A DNA stretch of 64,000 nt from Eurosta solidaginis (Eukaryota; Arthropoda; Insecta; Diptera; Tephritidae): assembly GCF_040869045.1 (NCBI RefSeq), contig NC_090319.1, positions 374,805,601 through 374,869,600 on the forward strand, given 5' to 3'. Positions 1-11,659 of the stretch are shown in pieces (the stretch's first letter is position 1; every line of letters starts with the position of its first letter). The position numbers and the translations under genes were made by a program. The notes under the pieces are model-generated. The model was not told the origin of the DNA, did no database searches, and saw only the letters and a program-made list of their open reading frames with translations.

Positions 1-790
1 GTAACAATGCAATATTTTGTCAAAAAAATTCCGCTAGGTGGCGCATGGATCGAGATATTAGGAAAATTAATTTTATTTTGGGAATTTTTCAATCCATTTT
101 TAACTAACTTCCCGGTTGCTTAGAGACTTGTAACTTAGCACATAGTTCGAGACCCAGTGACAACACTATTTATAGAAAACAAAGTTTCGCTAGGTGGCCT
201 GTTAATTGAGATAACTACAAATCCCTGAAAAACAAGGGGAATTTCGCGATCGATTTTTGAGCAACTTGCCGGTGAGCTAGAAATTTGAAACTTGGGCCGT
301 GGGTCAGAACCCGGTGAAAATGCAACACTTGATCAAAAAAATATCGCTGATCGAGATAGTAAGAAAACAAATTTTAATTTGGGAATCTTTCAATCCATTT
401 TTAACTAACTTCCCGGTTACCTAGAAACTTGAAGCTTGGCACTTAGTTAGAGGCCTACTGACAATACAACTTATAGAAAACAAAGTTCCGCTAGGTGGCG
501 CGCTAGTCATGATAACTGCAAATTCTTTAAAAACGGGGGAAATCTTGCGATCGATTTTCGAGTAACTTCCCGATGAGCTAGAGACATGAAACTTAGGCCG
601 TAAGTTAGAAGCCGGTGACAATGCAATATTTTATCAAAAAAATTCCGCTAGGTTGTGTATGGATCGAGATATTGAGAAAACTAATTTTAAATTGGGAATC
701 TTGTAATCGACTTTTATCTAACTTCCTGGATATCTAGAGACTTGAAACCTGAAATATAGTTTAAATCTCGGTGACAGTGCAATGTTTGAT
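1..790 (+). repeat. ~150-bp-period repeat with CTCF-like core
   Basis: Degenerate tandem repeat of alternating ~150-bp half-units (~300-bp dimer). Recurring phrases are a caatgcaatattt...caaaaaaatt lead, the core CGCTAGGTGGCGC followed by ATGGATCGAGATA, and a later aacttcccgg...tagagacttg block. Cores lie at 32-44, 188-199, 489-501, with decayed versions near 340 and 645. No convincing coding potential. The core resembles the CTCF/dCTCF consensus (established knowledge); any function is inference. Related sequence recurs inverted at about 2.2-2.8 kb and at 41.7-42.0 kb. Confidence 0.75.
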
Positions 791-1221
791 CAAAAAATTT
801 GAGCTTCGTAACGCACAAGTCGAACTATTTAGAAGATTAGGCCTTACCTTCATGGCTAGCCTCCTGAGTGTTGCAGGCGTTGTAGAATTCCACTTCGTTG
901 AATGCCCAACTCAATGCACGTCCTTGCATACTTTTAGGTGTACGCGACTTTCACCACGTTTCTTTTAGACTTTCAGGCGTATGCGAATTTCACCACGATT
1001 TTCAGCTGTGCAAATTAAGTAGCTGACAAACGAGGTGGAATTCTCCTGTTATGATGCGAGTTGGAATTCTGTTATTTTCGCCAGTGTTGTCAGCGAAAAT
1101 TCCACTAAGTCTATTAAATATTGCTATTTTGAACAAATAAATAAAGATAAAAATTTTCACTTAGGAATTACTTAAATTACTAATCAAAGTTGCAATTGCC
1201 TGTTTTAGGCAGTACTAAAAA
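791..1221. other. AT-rich stretch without recognisable gene
   Basis: No coding sequence recognised. A short GAATTCCAC-type sequence occurs near 886 and again, in related form, near 1040 and 1063, in both orientations. This may be decayed repeat DNA. Confidence 0.5.
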
Positions 1222-1616
1222 ATTTAATATAAAAAGATGATACAAAAATTTTAAGGACTACCTTTATATAGATGGACCAAAATATAGAAGGCAATTTTTC
1301 CTTTAATACAGACATAATCTTGTTGAATTTTGACTAAAAAAGAATTTTGGGATTTAAAATTATAAAGGTAGAGTGCGTGTTTAAATTTTAAATAATCAAT
1401 TAGTTAATCCCAAGTACATGGTTTGCCTTAAATGGAAAGATTGCGCTCCACCTTTATAGTTTTAAATCCCATAATTCTTACAAGAAATATTGTTACAGTT
1501 TTTTAGTCAAAATTCAACAAGACTATGTCGGAATTAAAGGAAAAATTGCCTTCTATTTTTTGGTCCAATTATATAAAGGTAGTCCTTAAAAATTTTTTAT
1601 CATCTTTTTATTTGAG
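1222..1616. mobile_element. foldback / long-TIR MITE
   Basis: Two arms of about 170 bp are inverted copies. The left begins near 1222 (AAAAAGATGATA, then AAGGACTACCTTTATATA) and the right ends near 1616 with the reverse complement. The centre, about 1400-1440, is unpaired. No transposase ORF is present, so this is a non-autonomous foldback element. No TSD was identified with certainty. Confidence 0.75.
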
Positions 1617-2169
1617 TTAAATGGACTTTGAGTTTTTTTTCGTCATTTTTTTCTAAGTCAAAAAAGTCTAAGTCAAAAAACTCTTTTTTCTAAATTTTCG
1701 CTGTAGCTTTTACTCATAAGGCGGAATTATATAATAAAGTTCAGTATTGGTCGTCATTTGTATACTTTCTTGGATATGCGCTGCGCTACATTACATAGAC
1801 TTTCAAGATATTCTAACTCAAACATTAGAAATCAATCTGTTGTACTAAATTTGGCATGATCTTACTCTTAAGTAATTTCTAAAGTAAAAGTATCTTTGCC
1901 TCATGTTGCAGGGGAATGCAGGCATTTACCCTGCGCCAGAAGACACTTTGGTGATATTTATTCTGCTCTTTTTGGCCTCTCAAGTATAACTATTTGGCCT
2001 CGAGCGCCACCTTGCGGCCTTGTTTCCCCTGTTGTTGCGATGTCTCGGTGATCTGGACTATATGTGAAGTTTCCGTAAGATTAAAATCTCGATTTTTTTA
2101 AATTTTTAGACTCTGGCTTTCCAGGAAATTACATAACAATCGATCGGAAGATTCCAAATCTCGTATGAA

Positions 2170-2810
2170 CTTTATTATTTTCTCGAAACGTGCGCCGTAC
2201 CTAGCGGACAATTTTCCCCCTTTACTAATATTTTCTCAGTGCCCTGAAAAAATTATTTGTAGCTCAATGAAAGACTTCTTGAAACTTGATCGCAAGATTC
2301 CCCGTTTGGTACGAAATTGCTAAATATCTTGTGGTGTGTGCCACCTTTCGGCATATTTCTCCTTATTAAATGCATTGTAATCGAGTTCAAGCTAGGTGCG
2401 TGGTACTCGGTTTTTAGCCAAATAGGAAGTATCTCAAAAATGTATCGTAATTGATTTCATTTGATCCGTACAATTTTCCTAAGTATTCAGATCCATGCGC
2501 CACCTAGCAGAAATTAGTTCTAAAGAGTGTAAAAATTCGAATTCTTCGCTGAATGAAAAGTTACTCAAAAATCGATCACGAAATTCGTCATGAAAGGATT
2601 TTTCAGATATCTCTAAATATCTCAATCCCTGCCCTATCTAGAAGAACGTTTATCTGACGTTTTAAATTTCAATAAATTTAAAAGCCATGTTCGAAGGTTC
2701 AAGTTCTTAACTCACCGGAAAGTTAATTAGAACTCTACGACAATATTTCCAAATTTTAAAGTTTTTAAAACCAACGGATCCCTTCACCTGGCGCCATCTT
2801 TTTTCTCATG
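2170..2810 (-). repeat. inverted copy of the CTCF-like repeat family
   Basis: Carries reverse-complement versions of the phrases at 1-790. The clearest is GATCCATGCGCCACCTAGC at 2490-2508, with decayed cores near 2192-2204, 2341-2350 and 2785-2796. Together with 1-790 it forms an inverted pair around the 1222-1616 foldback. Confidence 0.6.
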
Positions 2811-3819
2811 TTGATTGTCATCGGGCTCCGAAGTAAGTTTCAAGAGTTTCACAACTACAGCTGAGCGGAAAGTTAGTTAAAAATCCTTTCGGAGGATTCA
2901 CAAATTTTCGACGGAAATTTTCTGACAAACATGAAACCGGCATAATATAAAGAAACTAAAAGAGATAGGAAAAGAAAAAAATTAAGGAACGATAATTTGG
3001 TTGTATTATAAATAAACGTCTCTATATAAATGGGGGAAAAATGTAGCCACTGAACCAGATCATAACAAAAAAACAGCGAAAACCTTGGATAAAAGGAAAA
3101 AGAAAAAAGCAGAGTATAGGGAAATTGGCGATGAAACCTTACTCTAGTAAAATCAAGGGTGATATTTTGTAATATTAACAAGAATCCGTTAGATGAACCA
3201 GAATATTATTTATTTAAAGTTGTAGCGCTAGATGGCTGCTATAAAATATAGTAAATGACAATGGTAATTTGCTCATAGTTAGTATTACCAATTAAAATGA
3301 ACTTCACAATCTTGCCACCAGTTACAAATTATTTTTAGCTCGGCTCTGAGTTCACCTGAATATTTCCGTTATGGTTTACGTTGAAAAAAAAAGCAATAGC
3401 CCCAATTCGCCCTAAACGAAAGGCAGTTGATTTACGACTCACACAATCACACTTCTTGCAGCTTAAGCAATGAATTTGCGACGGCCATTGCAATGTTCTG
3501 CCTAATTCTTAAATATTTCGGATATGGATGTGCTAAATTTTACCACTTTAACTAGCTATCTTTATAGAGCAAAATATAAGAATTTTTTAATAGAAGTTGC
3601 AGTCCAAAACTTTCGGTGTTATCCGATAATACCTCTTTCCAAATTTAAGACTTCGATTTTTAATATATATAAATATAAAAAAATGCATTTCATATCTTCT
3701 AATGCGTCGTGACTTTAACACAATGCACTTCCATTCAATTGGTGGAGCTTAACAATGGAGTGTGCCGTGCATAGTTGCGGCATTCACCTTGTATGAATAC
3801 CAACAAGATCTTGTTCAAT
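2811..3819. other. no gene recognised
   Basis: AT-rich sequence with only short chance ORFs. A GCGCTAGATGGC string at 3225-3236 is a possible isolated relic of the CTCF-like core. Nothing else can be supported. Confidence 0.4.
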
Positions 3820-4062
3820 ATCCAATAAACAAAATAAATAGGCCGCGCCTCTCTTTTTATTTGCATCGTGCTCCTTTTAATTATTCCTACAAATTGTTGG
3901 AACACGACCTACATGTTTTACGTCGACTCCGAACGGCATCTGCAAGGCAGATCAGTTAAAGAACTTGTTTCTAAGTTTTTAATGTTGCCTTTAACGGGAC
4001 ATGAACACAGAAACTTCGGTGTGGTAGGCGGTACACTCTGCCACAACACCACGGCGCCCGCC
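3820..4062 (-). mobile_element. tRNA-derived SINE (family S1), internally decayed
   Basis: Minus-strand copy of the SINE seen better at 23594-23940 and 41246-41588. The tRNA-like head is at the high-coordinate end (CACCGAAG... near 4012-4060) and the body has GCAGATGCCGTTCGGAGTCG (reverse complement near 3929-3948). The tail is an ATTT-rich stretch near 3822-3842. The B-box region is substituted and part of the body is missing relative to the other copies. Confidence 0.65.
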
Positions 4063-4496
4063 ATCAATTTCCATTATGGTAATAAATAATGCAAGTTCAC
4101 ACTTTTCATGATCAGTTGAGCTGCCTACTTTACGCCAGCAATTTCATGCAATGTGATTCAAAGAAATTAAAGCAAAAATTTAATTCAGTTGTCATAGAGA
4201 AGCACGAATATGTACTAAGGTTTCAAATACATAAAGGCAAGCTTACATACGTACTTATGTCCATTCATATGAACGTTTGTAAAATTGAATGCAAATGCAT
4301 TAAATCAAAATTTAATCAAACTAAGCATACATTTGAATCATAGAAAGTACGTCATATCACATAATAAGCAAAAACCTTACATAAAATATGTGGCATAAAT
4401 GAACTAACCACACCAAGTTATTCACAAAATGCCAATAAATGTGGTATTACATACATGAACCTATATATAGAAAAAAATTAATTTGATAGTATATAT

Positions 4497-5042
4497 TGTG
4501 GCGAATATTAGCATCACTATGCTCTTAGTAAATAATCACAGCAACAAAAACAGAAAGCAGCCACACTTATGTACATGTACACATTAGAGCAAGCAGCCAC
4601 ACTTATGTACAAGGCAACGAAGAATATTCCATATATATAACCGGCAGCTAAGAGCAGAAGTTGTTACTCCCACATACACATACACACGCTTATCAACCAG
4701 AAGAAAAAAATAAACTACAGAGATACATGTATATAACTATTTAAACAACCAAGCATGAGATAAAACTGATCTAGGAGGTGAAACGTCTAGACCTTAGGAG
4801 AAATGGGCGAACGAGTGAACCGGTAGTATAAAATCAGAGCAAGCTAAGGAATCAGTAATCAGTTTGATTTAAACACGCTATTAGTGAAGTTTAATTAACT
4901 ATTGTTATTGTACTACCCCCAAAGTAGTCTAAAGAAAGACCTTTTCCCAAAAATGAATATTGGAGTTATTTATTCGACAGTTCAGCGATTCAAACGTTAG
5001 CCAAAGGTGCAAAATAATCGGAATCCTCTAAGATTCGTTGCA
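4497..5042 (+). mobile_element. solo LTR (family LTR-a) with ATAT target-site duplication
   Basis: Begins TGTGGCGAATATTAGCATC and ends GATTCGTTGCA, with ATAT immediately on both sides (4493-4496 and 5043-5046), a 4-bp TSD typical of Ty3/gypsy integration. It contains a TATA-like TAGTATAAAA near 4825 and a 3' part TTATTTATTCGACAGTTCAGC that is shared with LTRs at 22437 and 47349. No internal region is attached, so it is the product of LTR-LTR recombination. Confidence 0.85.
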
Positions 5043-5263
5043 ATATATAACACCAAAAGAAATTAGGCTTGTAAAGTCAACACTTAAAGCATTAAAGATT
5101 GTTGCTGCATATGTTTATTTTGATCATGTCAAAGAATTACAAGAATAATCACACTCCATTTTTCCTCCAAAATCTAATTTGCAGAATTATGCAACCACTT
5201 CAGATGCCAAGAGCTTTCAACGTTTCAGATATCCTCCATAATAAAAATGAAGTGTATACATAT

Positions 5264-5801
5264 TGTTACGAATATTAGCAACACTAAGGGGTACTGTCAT
5301 CTCTAAGACGATGCTAAGAGTGACTTGTATGCACATCCATAAATCAATCATTATGTATCTACATAAACGAATCAATCATTATGTATACACATATGTACGT
5401 ACACGCAGCGGAGAAGCAACGCAGAAACACATGCAGATATCTTATCTGAGATGCTCCCAAAAGTATGCAATTGTAATTGTGGAAGTGTCGCTCACAAATA
5501 AACTCGCATAGGAGAGCTACACACGTGCATCTGTAGTTATAATTATATACCAGTAACTAAGTAAATTCTAGAAGCGCCTAGAAGATGGAACGAGGAAATC
5601 ACACAGTATAAAAGCAGCAACAGTAGAGGCGCGAGAGTCAGTTTCTATTAAGCACGCTATCTGTCGAGCAATAGAAGTGTTATTTTGAAAGTACTTGAAT
5701 AAAGGCTATTTTGCATTATTAAATATTGGAGTTATTTATTCAACAGTTTAGTGATTCGAACTTAGCAGAAGGTTGCAAATAAGAGGATAAAATTCGTTAC
5801 A
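5264..5801 (+). mobile_element. 5' LTR of a gypsy-type retrotransposon (family LTR-b)
   Basis: 538-bp LTR running TGTTACGAATATTAGC to AAATTCGTTACA, related to but distinct from LTR-a. It has a TATA box TATAAAAG at 5607-5614 and an AATAAA polyadenylation signal at 5698-5703. A candidate primer-binding site TGGTATCAGAAG starts two bases after the LTR, at 5804. Gag sequence follows. No matching 3' LTR lies downstream: the element is cut at about 6987. Confidence 0.85.
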
Positions 5802-5860
5802 ATTGGTATCAGAAGAGGAATTGTTGAATAAATTCCGAAGATTGAGAATACAACTTCGAC

Positions 5861-6987
5861 ATGGCAAAGTTGAGTGAATTGACGATCCAGCAACTGAAGA
5901 AGGAGTTGGAAGTCCGTGGATTGGCTACTTTTGGCAATAAATCCCAGCTACAAAGACGACTAAGTGTAGCTATGGTATTTGAAGGAATCAATACTGAGGA
6001 GTATGTTTTTCATTTTTGGAAGAAAAAAACGAAACACCGCAGAAAGTGACGAGCACAATATCTGCACAAACATCGACAATGGCATCTCAGCTGGAGTCAC
6101 AGGAGGTACGCATTTCAGAAATGGCGTCGCAAATTTCATCTCAATAGGAAGAACAGAAGACGTATATGTCATCTCAACTGGAAGCGCAAGAGGCACGTAT
6201 ATCTGGAATGTCGACACAAATTTCGGAACAGGTATCATCGCAGCTCTTTGCGAAACTGGAAGAGCAGGATGCAAAAATTTTACAACTCGAGGACAAAATT
6301 TATGCCGAGATAGCAGCGTTGAAAGACATTATGCAACAGTTACAACTAAATCGCCCAGCTATTCCAGCGAGCAATCCGAAGGTACAAACTCCATCTTTTG
6401 ATGGGTCTGGTCCTTTCCAGGTATTCAAGCTTCAGTTTGAGAAGACGTCAGCAGTGAACAACTGGGATGCTGAAGATAAAGCTGCTGCACTGTTCGTGGC
6501 ATTGAAAGGGCCTACAGCTGAAACCTTACAGACAATTCCAGAGTACGAACGGAACAACTATGAAACATTGATGAGCGCTCTAGAGAGACGTTACGGAAGC
6601 GAGCATAGGAAACAGATATATCAAATTGAGTTGCAAAATCGCTACCAAAAAGCGAATGAGACTTTGCAGGAGTTTGCGTCGAATGTCGAAAGACTGGCCC
6701 ATCTAGCAAATGCGGACGCACCCTTGGAATACACCGAGAGGGTAAAAATCCAGAGTTTCATAAATGGCATACGAGATATGGAAGCGAAACTAGCTACATA
6801 TGCGAATCCAAAACTAACATTTGCTGAAATGGTATCGCATGCACTGACCCAGGAAACAGCCTCACTTTTGAGTAAGCCAGCGTACAAAGCTCATCGCGTG
6901 GAAGTGGAAAGACCAGACTGGGTAGACATAATTTTGGAAGCACTGAAGGGGTTGCAACAGAAAAATGCCGGAGTTATGAATCAGTAA
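5861..6987 (+). pseudogene. truncated, broken gag of a SAP-domain Ty3/gypsy element
   Basis: Gag encodes the structural protein that packages retrotransposon RNA. The N-terminus (5861 on) reads as a SAP-like helix-extended-helix, LTIQQLKKELEVRGL. A coiled-coil-like stretch with repeated SQLEAQEARIS-type heptads follows, then a capsid-like Retrotrans_gag region from about 6380 with QTPSFDGSGPFQVFKLQFEK. The SAP start and mdg3/blastopia-like organisation are family knowledge. A frameshift near 6025 and an in-frame TAG near 6148 separate the N-terminus from the 273-residue capsid frame at 6166-6987. Protease, RT and integrase are absent because the next repeat begins directly after the gag stop. 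Non-functional. Confidence 0.8.
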
Positions 6988-6989
6988 AA

Positions 6990-7925
6990 TTCAGTAAAAA
7001 TTTGATTGAGCCATGTCCGTCCGTCCGTCCGTCTGCCCCTTAACACGATAACTTGAGTAAATATTGAGATATCTTCCTCGAATTTGGTACACGAGCCTAT
7101 CTGGACCCAGAATAGATTGGTATTGAAAATTAGCGAAATCGGATGATAACCACGCTCACTTTTTTTATATATAACATTTTGGAAAAAATTTTTAAAATGG
7201 GCGTGGCACCACCCTCTTGTAACAAAATCAATTTTACAAATATTATTAATCATAAATCAAAATTCGTTAAACCTATCGTAACAAAAATCGGCAGAGGTCG
7301 CCTTTACTATAAAAATGCTTTGAAGAAAAATTAACGAAATCGGTTAAGGACCATGCCCACTTTTATAAAAGGATTTTTAAAAGGGTCGTAGACGAATAAA
7401 ATGAGCTATATCTTTGCAAAAAAGAGCTTTATAACAATGGTGTTTCATTTCCCAAGTGGTTTTATAACAATAAATAGGAAAAATTGCAAATTTAAACAAA
7501 TGGGCATGGCACCGCCCCTTTTACGACCAAGCAATTTTCTATGTTTCGGGAGCCATAACTCCCGAAGTAAAATTAACCTATCGTAATGAAATTGTGTACA
7601 CATATTTTCCTTATAGCGGAAAATATTTCTAGTAAAAATGGACGGGATCGGTTAAAGATCACGGCAACTTAGATATAAAACAAGTTTAAAAGGTTTAAAT
7701 GCGTCGTAGGCTAGAATAATAAGCTATAACTTAGCCAAAAATAGTTTTGAATCAATGATATTTCACTTATCAAGTTTTATTGTAAGAGGAAATGGGGAGA
7801 CATTTTTTTTAAACGGGCGATGCCACGCGTTATGTAGAAGAGTAATTTATCTGAAATGAAATCTGCAACTGAAGCTCACGCTGAGTATATAATGTTCGGT
7901 TACACCCGAACTTAGACACCTTTAT
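6990..7925 (+). mobile_element. HINE/DINE-1-like element, 5'-truncated fragment
   Basis: Starts in the GCCATGTCCGTCCGTCCG microsatellite block, continues through TGGGCGTGGCACC-type modules, and ends with CTGAGTATATAATGTTCGG TTACACCCGAAC, the 3' hairpin shared by all copies of this family in the window. The 5' terminal segment and the ~130-bp array are missing. It abuts the truncated gag, so the junction may mark an ancient deletion or a transposition breakpoint. Confidence 0.7.
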
Positions 7926-8700
7926 TTGTTTTTTCATACAAACCATATGGGGAATGTTCAAGTTTTTTTTAAAAGTCAACCAGAGCTCTAACTCTTAGTA
8001 TCCAAATCACTATTTATATATATTCTTGTAAAAAATTGAACGGTCTACAAAAAAGGTCGAAGAATGTTGTTCGCTAAGTTGACTCGTTTAGTAGGTATTC
8101 GGGGTTAAATTTCAACCTCAAATGATATAAGATATTCCACAAAATTTGTATGGAAAAGCCAAATCGCGTTGAGGCAAGTCTAAGCATTAAAAAAAATGAT
8201 AACATTTTTTACAGGCTATCTTTTTGAATGATCTGAACAACATTTTCACGATGACAAAAGCAATTGGAAAAGCAATTAAATTTTTTGGTTCACCTTAATA
8301 TTTAAAACAACGAGCCCATTCCTTAAAGCAGAATCAAAATAAATAATAAAGCCCCAATATGCATCTATGCAGTGCATTGGCTCGTATATGCACCCTTTTA
8401 AGCCTTTACAAACATCTACACATTTAATATGGTGCAAATACTTCGGTATATACTTATGCCTATTCTTATGTTCTAAGCATTTTGCAAAAGTTGCACCAAG
8501 TGGGTGCCGCAATGCATCCATTGCCAATTTTATGCCGCCGTCTGCGGCAAAAGCAATGACAGCTACAACAATAAGAACACAATTTAAAGGCAAGAAAGGG
8601 CTGACAATTGACAGTAATTGCAAAGTCATAATTTATTAAACGTTTTTCCAACATGCAATGCTGCATTGTTTGTATGTACTATGTTCACACATATATATAT
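7926..8700. other. no supported gene; mixed low-complexity and possible intronic DNA
   Basis: A 117-codon minus-strand reading frame at 8276-8629 has a hydrophobic start but no recognised domain. The opposite strand is also open, so coding is not supported. Confidence 0.4.
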
Positions 8701-9322
8701 TAGGCCGGGTCGATTTGTGGGGGGCTCTGTGAAAATCATATTCTAGGGATCAAAATAAGAAACTTTGCCGAAGGAACTATACCTCTAAAACGAATTCTGA
8801 TGTCCCCCCCCCCCCCCTTTGGGTCGTGTGGGCAAATTTTGAAAAATCCCACTTTGAAATGCCTATGTTTTTTTCTTTTTGGAGTTTATTTTACTCTTTA
8901 GAAATTTATTTAGTCAGAACATATGTAAATGAAAAAATTAATTTAACTTAGTAATAGAAAAGAAATTAAAAAAAATTATTAGAAATTAGCGTTTTTACAA
9001 CCCCCTTTTAAAACGAAAGCATCAGTGTGATGCATTTGCATGTCGTAAACATAGTTGTGTGGGTTTTTTATTCAACCGTTTTAAAAAATGAAGGTATCAC
9101 TTTGACACAATTGCAGATCGTAAAATTGCTGGTGTTGTTTTTTTTAAGGCACCCCAGACACAGCAGGTAGAATTGAAATTGCCCCTACCCAAAAGTTCGA
9201 CCCAAAGGGGGGACATCAGAATTCGTTTTAGAGGTATGGTTCCTTCGGCAAAGTTTGCTATTTTGATCCCTAGAATACGATTTTCACAGAGCAGTGAGCG
9301 ATTTTTAAATCGACCCGCCCTA
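8701..9322. mobile_element. long-TIR MITE (GGGTCGATT-terminated family)
   Basis: Terminal inverted repeats of about 130 bp: left 8701-8830 (TAGGCCGGGTCGATTTG, then TTCTAGGGATCAAAATA and CGAATTCTGATGTCC) and right about 9190-9322 as reverse complement. The flanks are AT dinucleotide runs. The centre also has partly duplicated sequence. A run of 14 C residues at 8804-8817 marks the TIR. No transposase ORF. The terminus is shared with the element at 49600-50020. Confidence 0.85.
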
Positions 9323-10019
9323 ATATATATGTATGTATATGTATTCGAGTGTTCTCAAATTTTTATGGACAAATTCATAAAAATTTCCAAGGCGAGTCTT
9401 TAAGGTATTTGCTGCTTGTTCAGTGGTGCTACCATGAATTAACTGGGAGTACCTAACCTCGCCCTCTAGCACCTCAAGTGAGGTGCAACAGCCTCGAATT
9501 TCACCTCATCGGCGATTTCTATAGATAGCTCTTGCATAAACAAACTTCAAGTCAGCTACTTAAAAGCTTAACGAATACTACCACTTACATAGATGGAAGA
9601 TTCTTCTGGCTGGAAGCCGATCCCAGGCACTCAACTCAACTCATCAAGTTCATCAAAGCTTATTCCGTATTCTAATGGACTGTTGTTCACGTTGGTTTGA
9701 CGGCATACTGATTTTTATACTATCCAAGTGGACAGCTGTCCTTAAACCTGGTCAAAACTCATCTAGAGTCATTGCCAGACATTCCAAAAAATCTCGTGAA
9801 CAGGAAGGAAACTAAGGCAAGAAATACGTAGATTACCTTCATATACAACATTTTAATTTGAAAGATTTTAAATTTAAGGTCCCTTCTGTAGATTAACCAA
9901 AGCACACAAAAATTAAGTAATGAAGTCCAGGAAACTTTTTGTTGAAATGACATTTTATCATATTAATCTACCAATACAGGTCCAACTTCTCTTTACTACG
10001 CTCAGAACTAAAGTAATAT

Positions 10020-11065
10020 GTTATCTAAATATTCTTTAAATGGTCCTGAAAACGATCCCGAAATTATTTCTAAATACTCTCGAAATTATATCGAATTCCT
10101 GCCGAATATTCACCCGAAAATCGAAACGATCTCGCAATAGTCCGCAAAATCATCCAATAACAATTTGAATATAGTTCAAAGTTAGTCCAAAAATCATCGG
10201 TTCCAAATAGCCCTCAAATAATCTCAAACATAATACGGAATAAGTTCCGAAAAACTTCCGAAATGGCTCCAAGATTTACTTGAAGCTTGTGCGAAAAGAT
10301 TATCAAATGTACTCGAAACTAAGTATTTCAAAATATCTTGCTGGAATGACCCGGAGTTAGACCCGATATTAATTCGCAAAAATACCGGAACGGTTTCGAA
10401 GCAATCCCGAAATGGTTCTGAAAATATCCAGAAATTATTCATGAAATATTCTCGAAGCTATTTTGAAAACCCTACCAGCTATTTTGAAAACCCTACCCGA
10501 ATGATCCGGAGTCGAACCCAAAACTATAAAGAAAACAATAACGAGACAATTCCGAAATACTGCTGAAAATATACCTAAAATAACTCCAAATAGTCCCGAA
10601 ACGGCCCAGAATATAAAAATCGTTCTATTTCAGTTCCGAAATCATTCACGAAACATTCTCGAAATTATTGCGAAAATTCTACCAAAATTATACGGAATTA
10701 AAGCCGAATGCATTAAAAAAAAGTTTTGATACGAATACGAAAAATTCCAAAAAACAACTTTAAAATAGTAGCGATAAAATTCCCAATACAATGTCGATAT
10801 ATTCCCGAGTGGGCTCTGAAATAGATCTAAAGAAGTGTCACAAATATTCAGGAAATATTTTCGAAATTATTTCGAAAATCTGCCAAAACGATCCGAAGTT
10901 AGATTCGAAATTACTGCGAAAACTGTCCGAAATGATTCTGAGTCACAACCCAATCCATAACGGTACAAAATAGTCCCGCAGTAATACCGTAAACAATTCC
11001 AAAATAGATCCGAAAAAAACACCGAACACAATCCAAAACTGTTCCGAAAGCAATCGAAGGCTTTT
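10020..11065. repeat. degenerate CCGAAAT minisatellite, block 1
   Basis: Over about 1 kb the sequence is built of 12-20-bp degenerate variants of (A)TCCCGAAAT/ATTCCGAAATAGT. Its composition is quite unlike the flanks and recurs at 18950-20345 on the same strand. Open frames inside it are low-complexity by-products. Confidence 0.7.
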
Positions 11066-11659
11066 AGGCACAATGCCATATTTCATATTTACTTTGGTCA
11101 CTCTAATGTCAACTTGATTGCTGCAGAGATATGCTTGACATTGGCAATTGTAAATTCAGTCCTCTGAAAGAACAAAAATTATATATTACCTGCTTCAAAA
11201 ACTTCATGTTAATTATATTTAACTGGTATTACCGGGCAAGACACTATTAGTTATGCAATTTTAATGGAATGCCATTTGATTTTTAAGAAATTGTTACTCA
11301 TACGCCATGGCCTACCGCAAATGCACTTGGTAAATAGTACCTAACAGCGCAATATATCGTCGCTGCGCTCACAAAAACAGTTATGTGTTTTCCAGTAACT
11401 TTTCAGGAGATAAAAAACTTATTTCTGGTGTCCCTTCGCAAAATTTTGCAAATGACGTATTTTTGAAATATTTTATGGAAAGTATGTTATTGATGTGTAA
11501 AGGAAAAAGCCATGTTTTTAACCCATTACGACGTGATAAATATTTGCGCCTTTCTATAGCACATAGCTGCTTTCAAACACGAAATTTGCTTCTAGCGGTA
11601 GGGAAATGTATGAAATTTTTGCCGTATTTCTTCATAATGCTTACGGAGATGACCCCTTA

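Noticed and set aside
8276..8629. 117-codon minus-strand frame with a hydrophobic N-terminus
   Set aside because: The opposite strand is open across the same interval and no domain, splice sites or promoter were evident.
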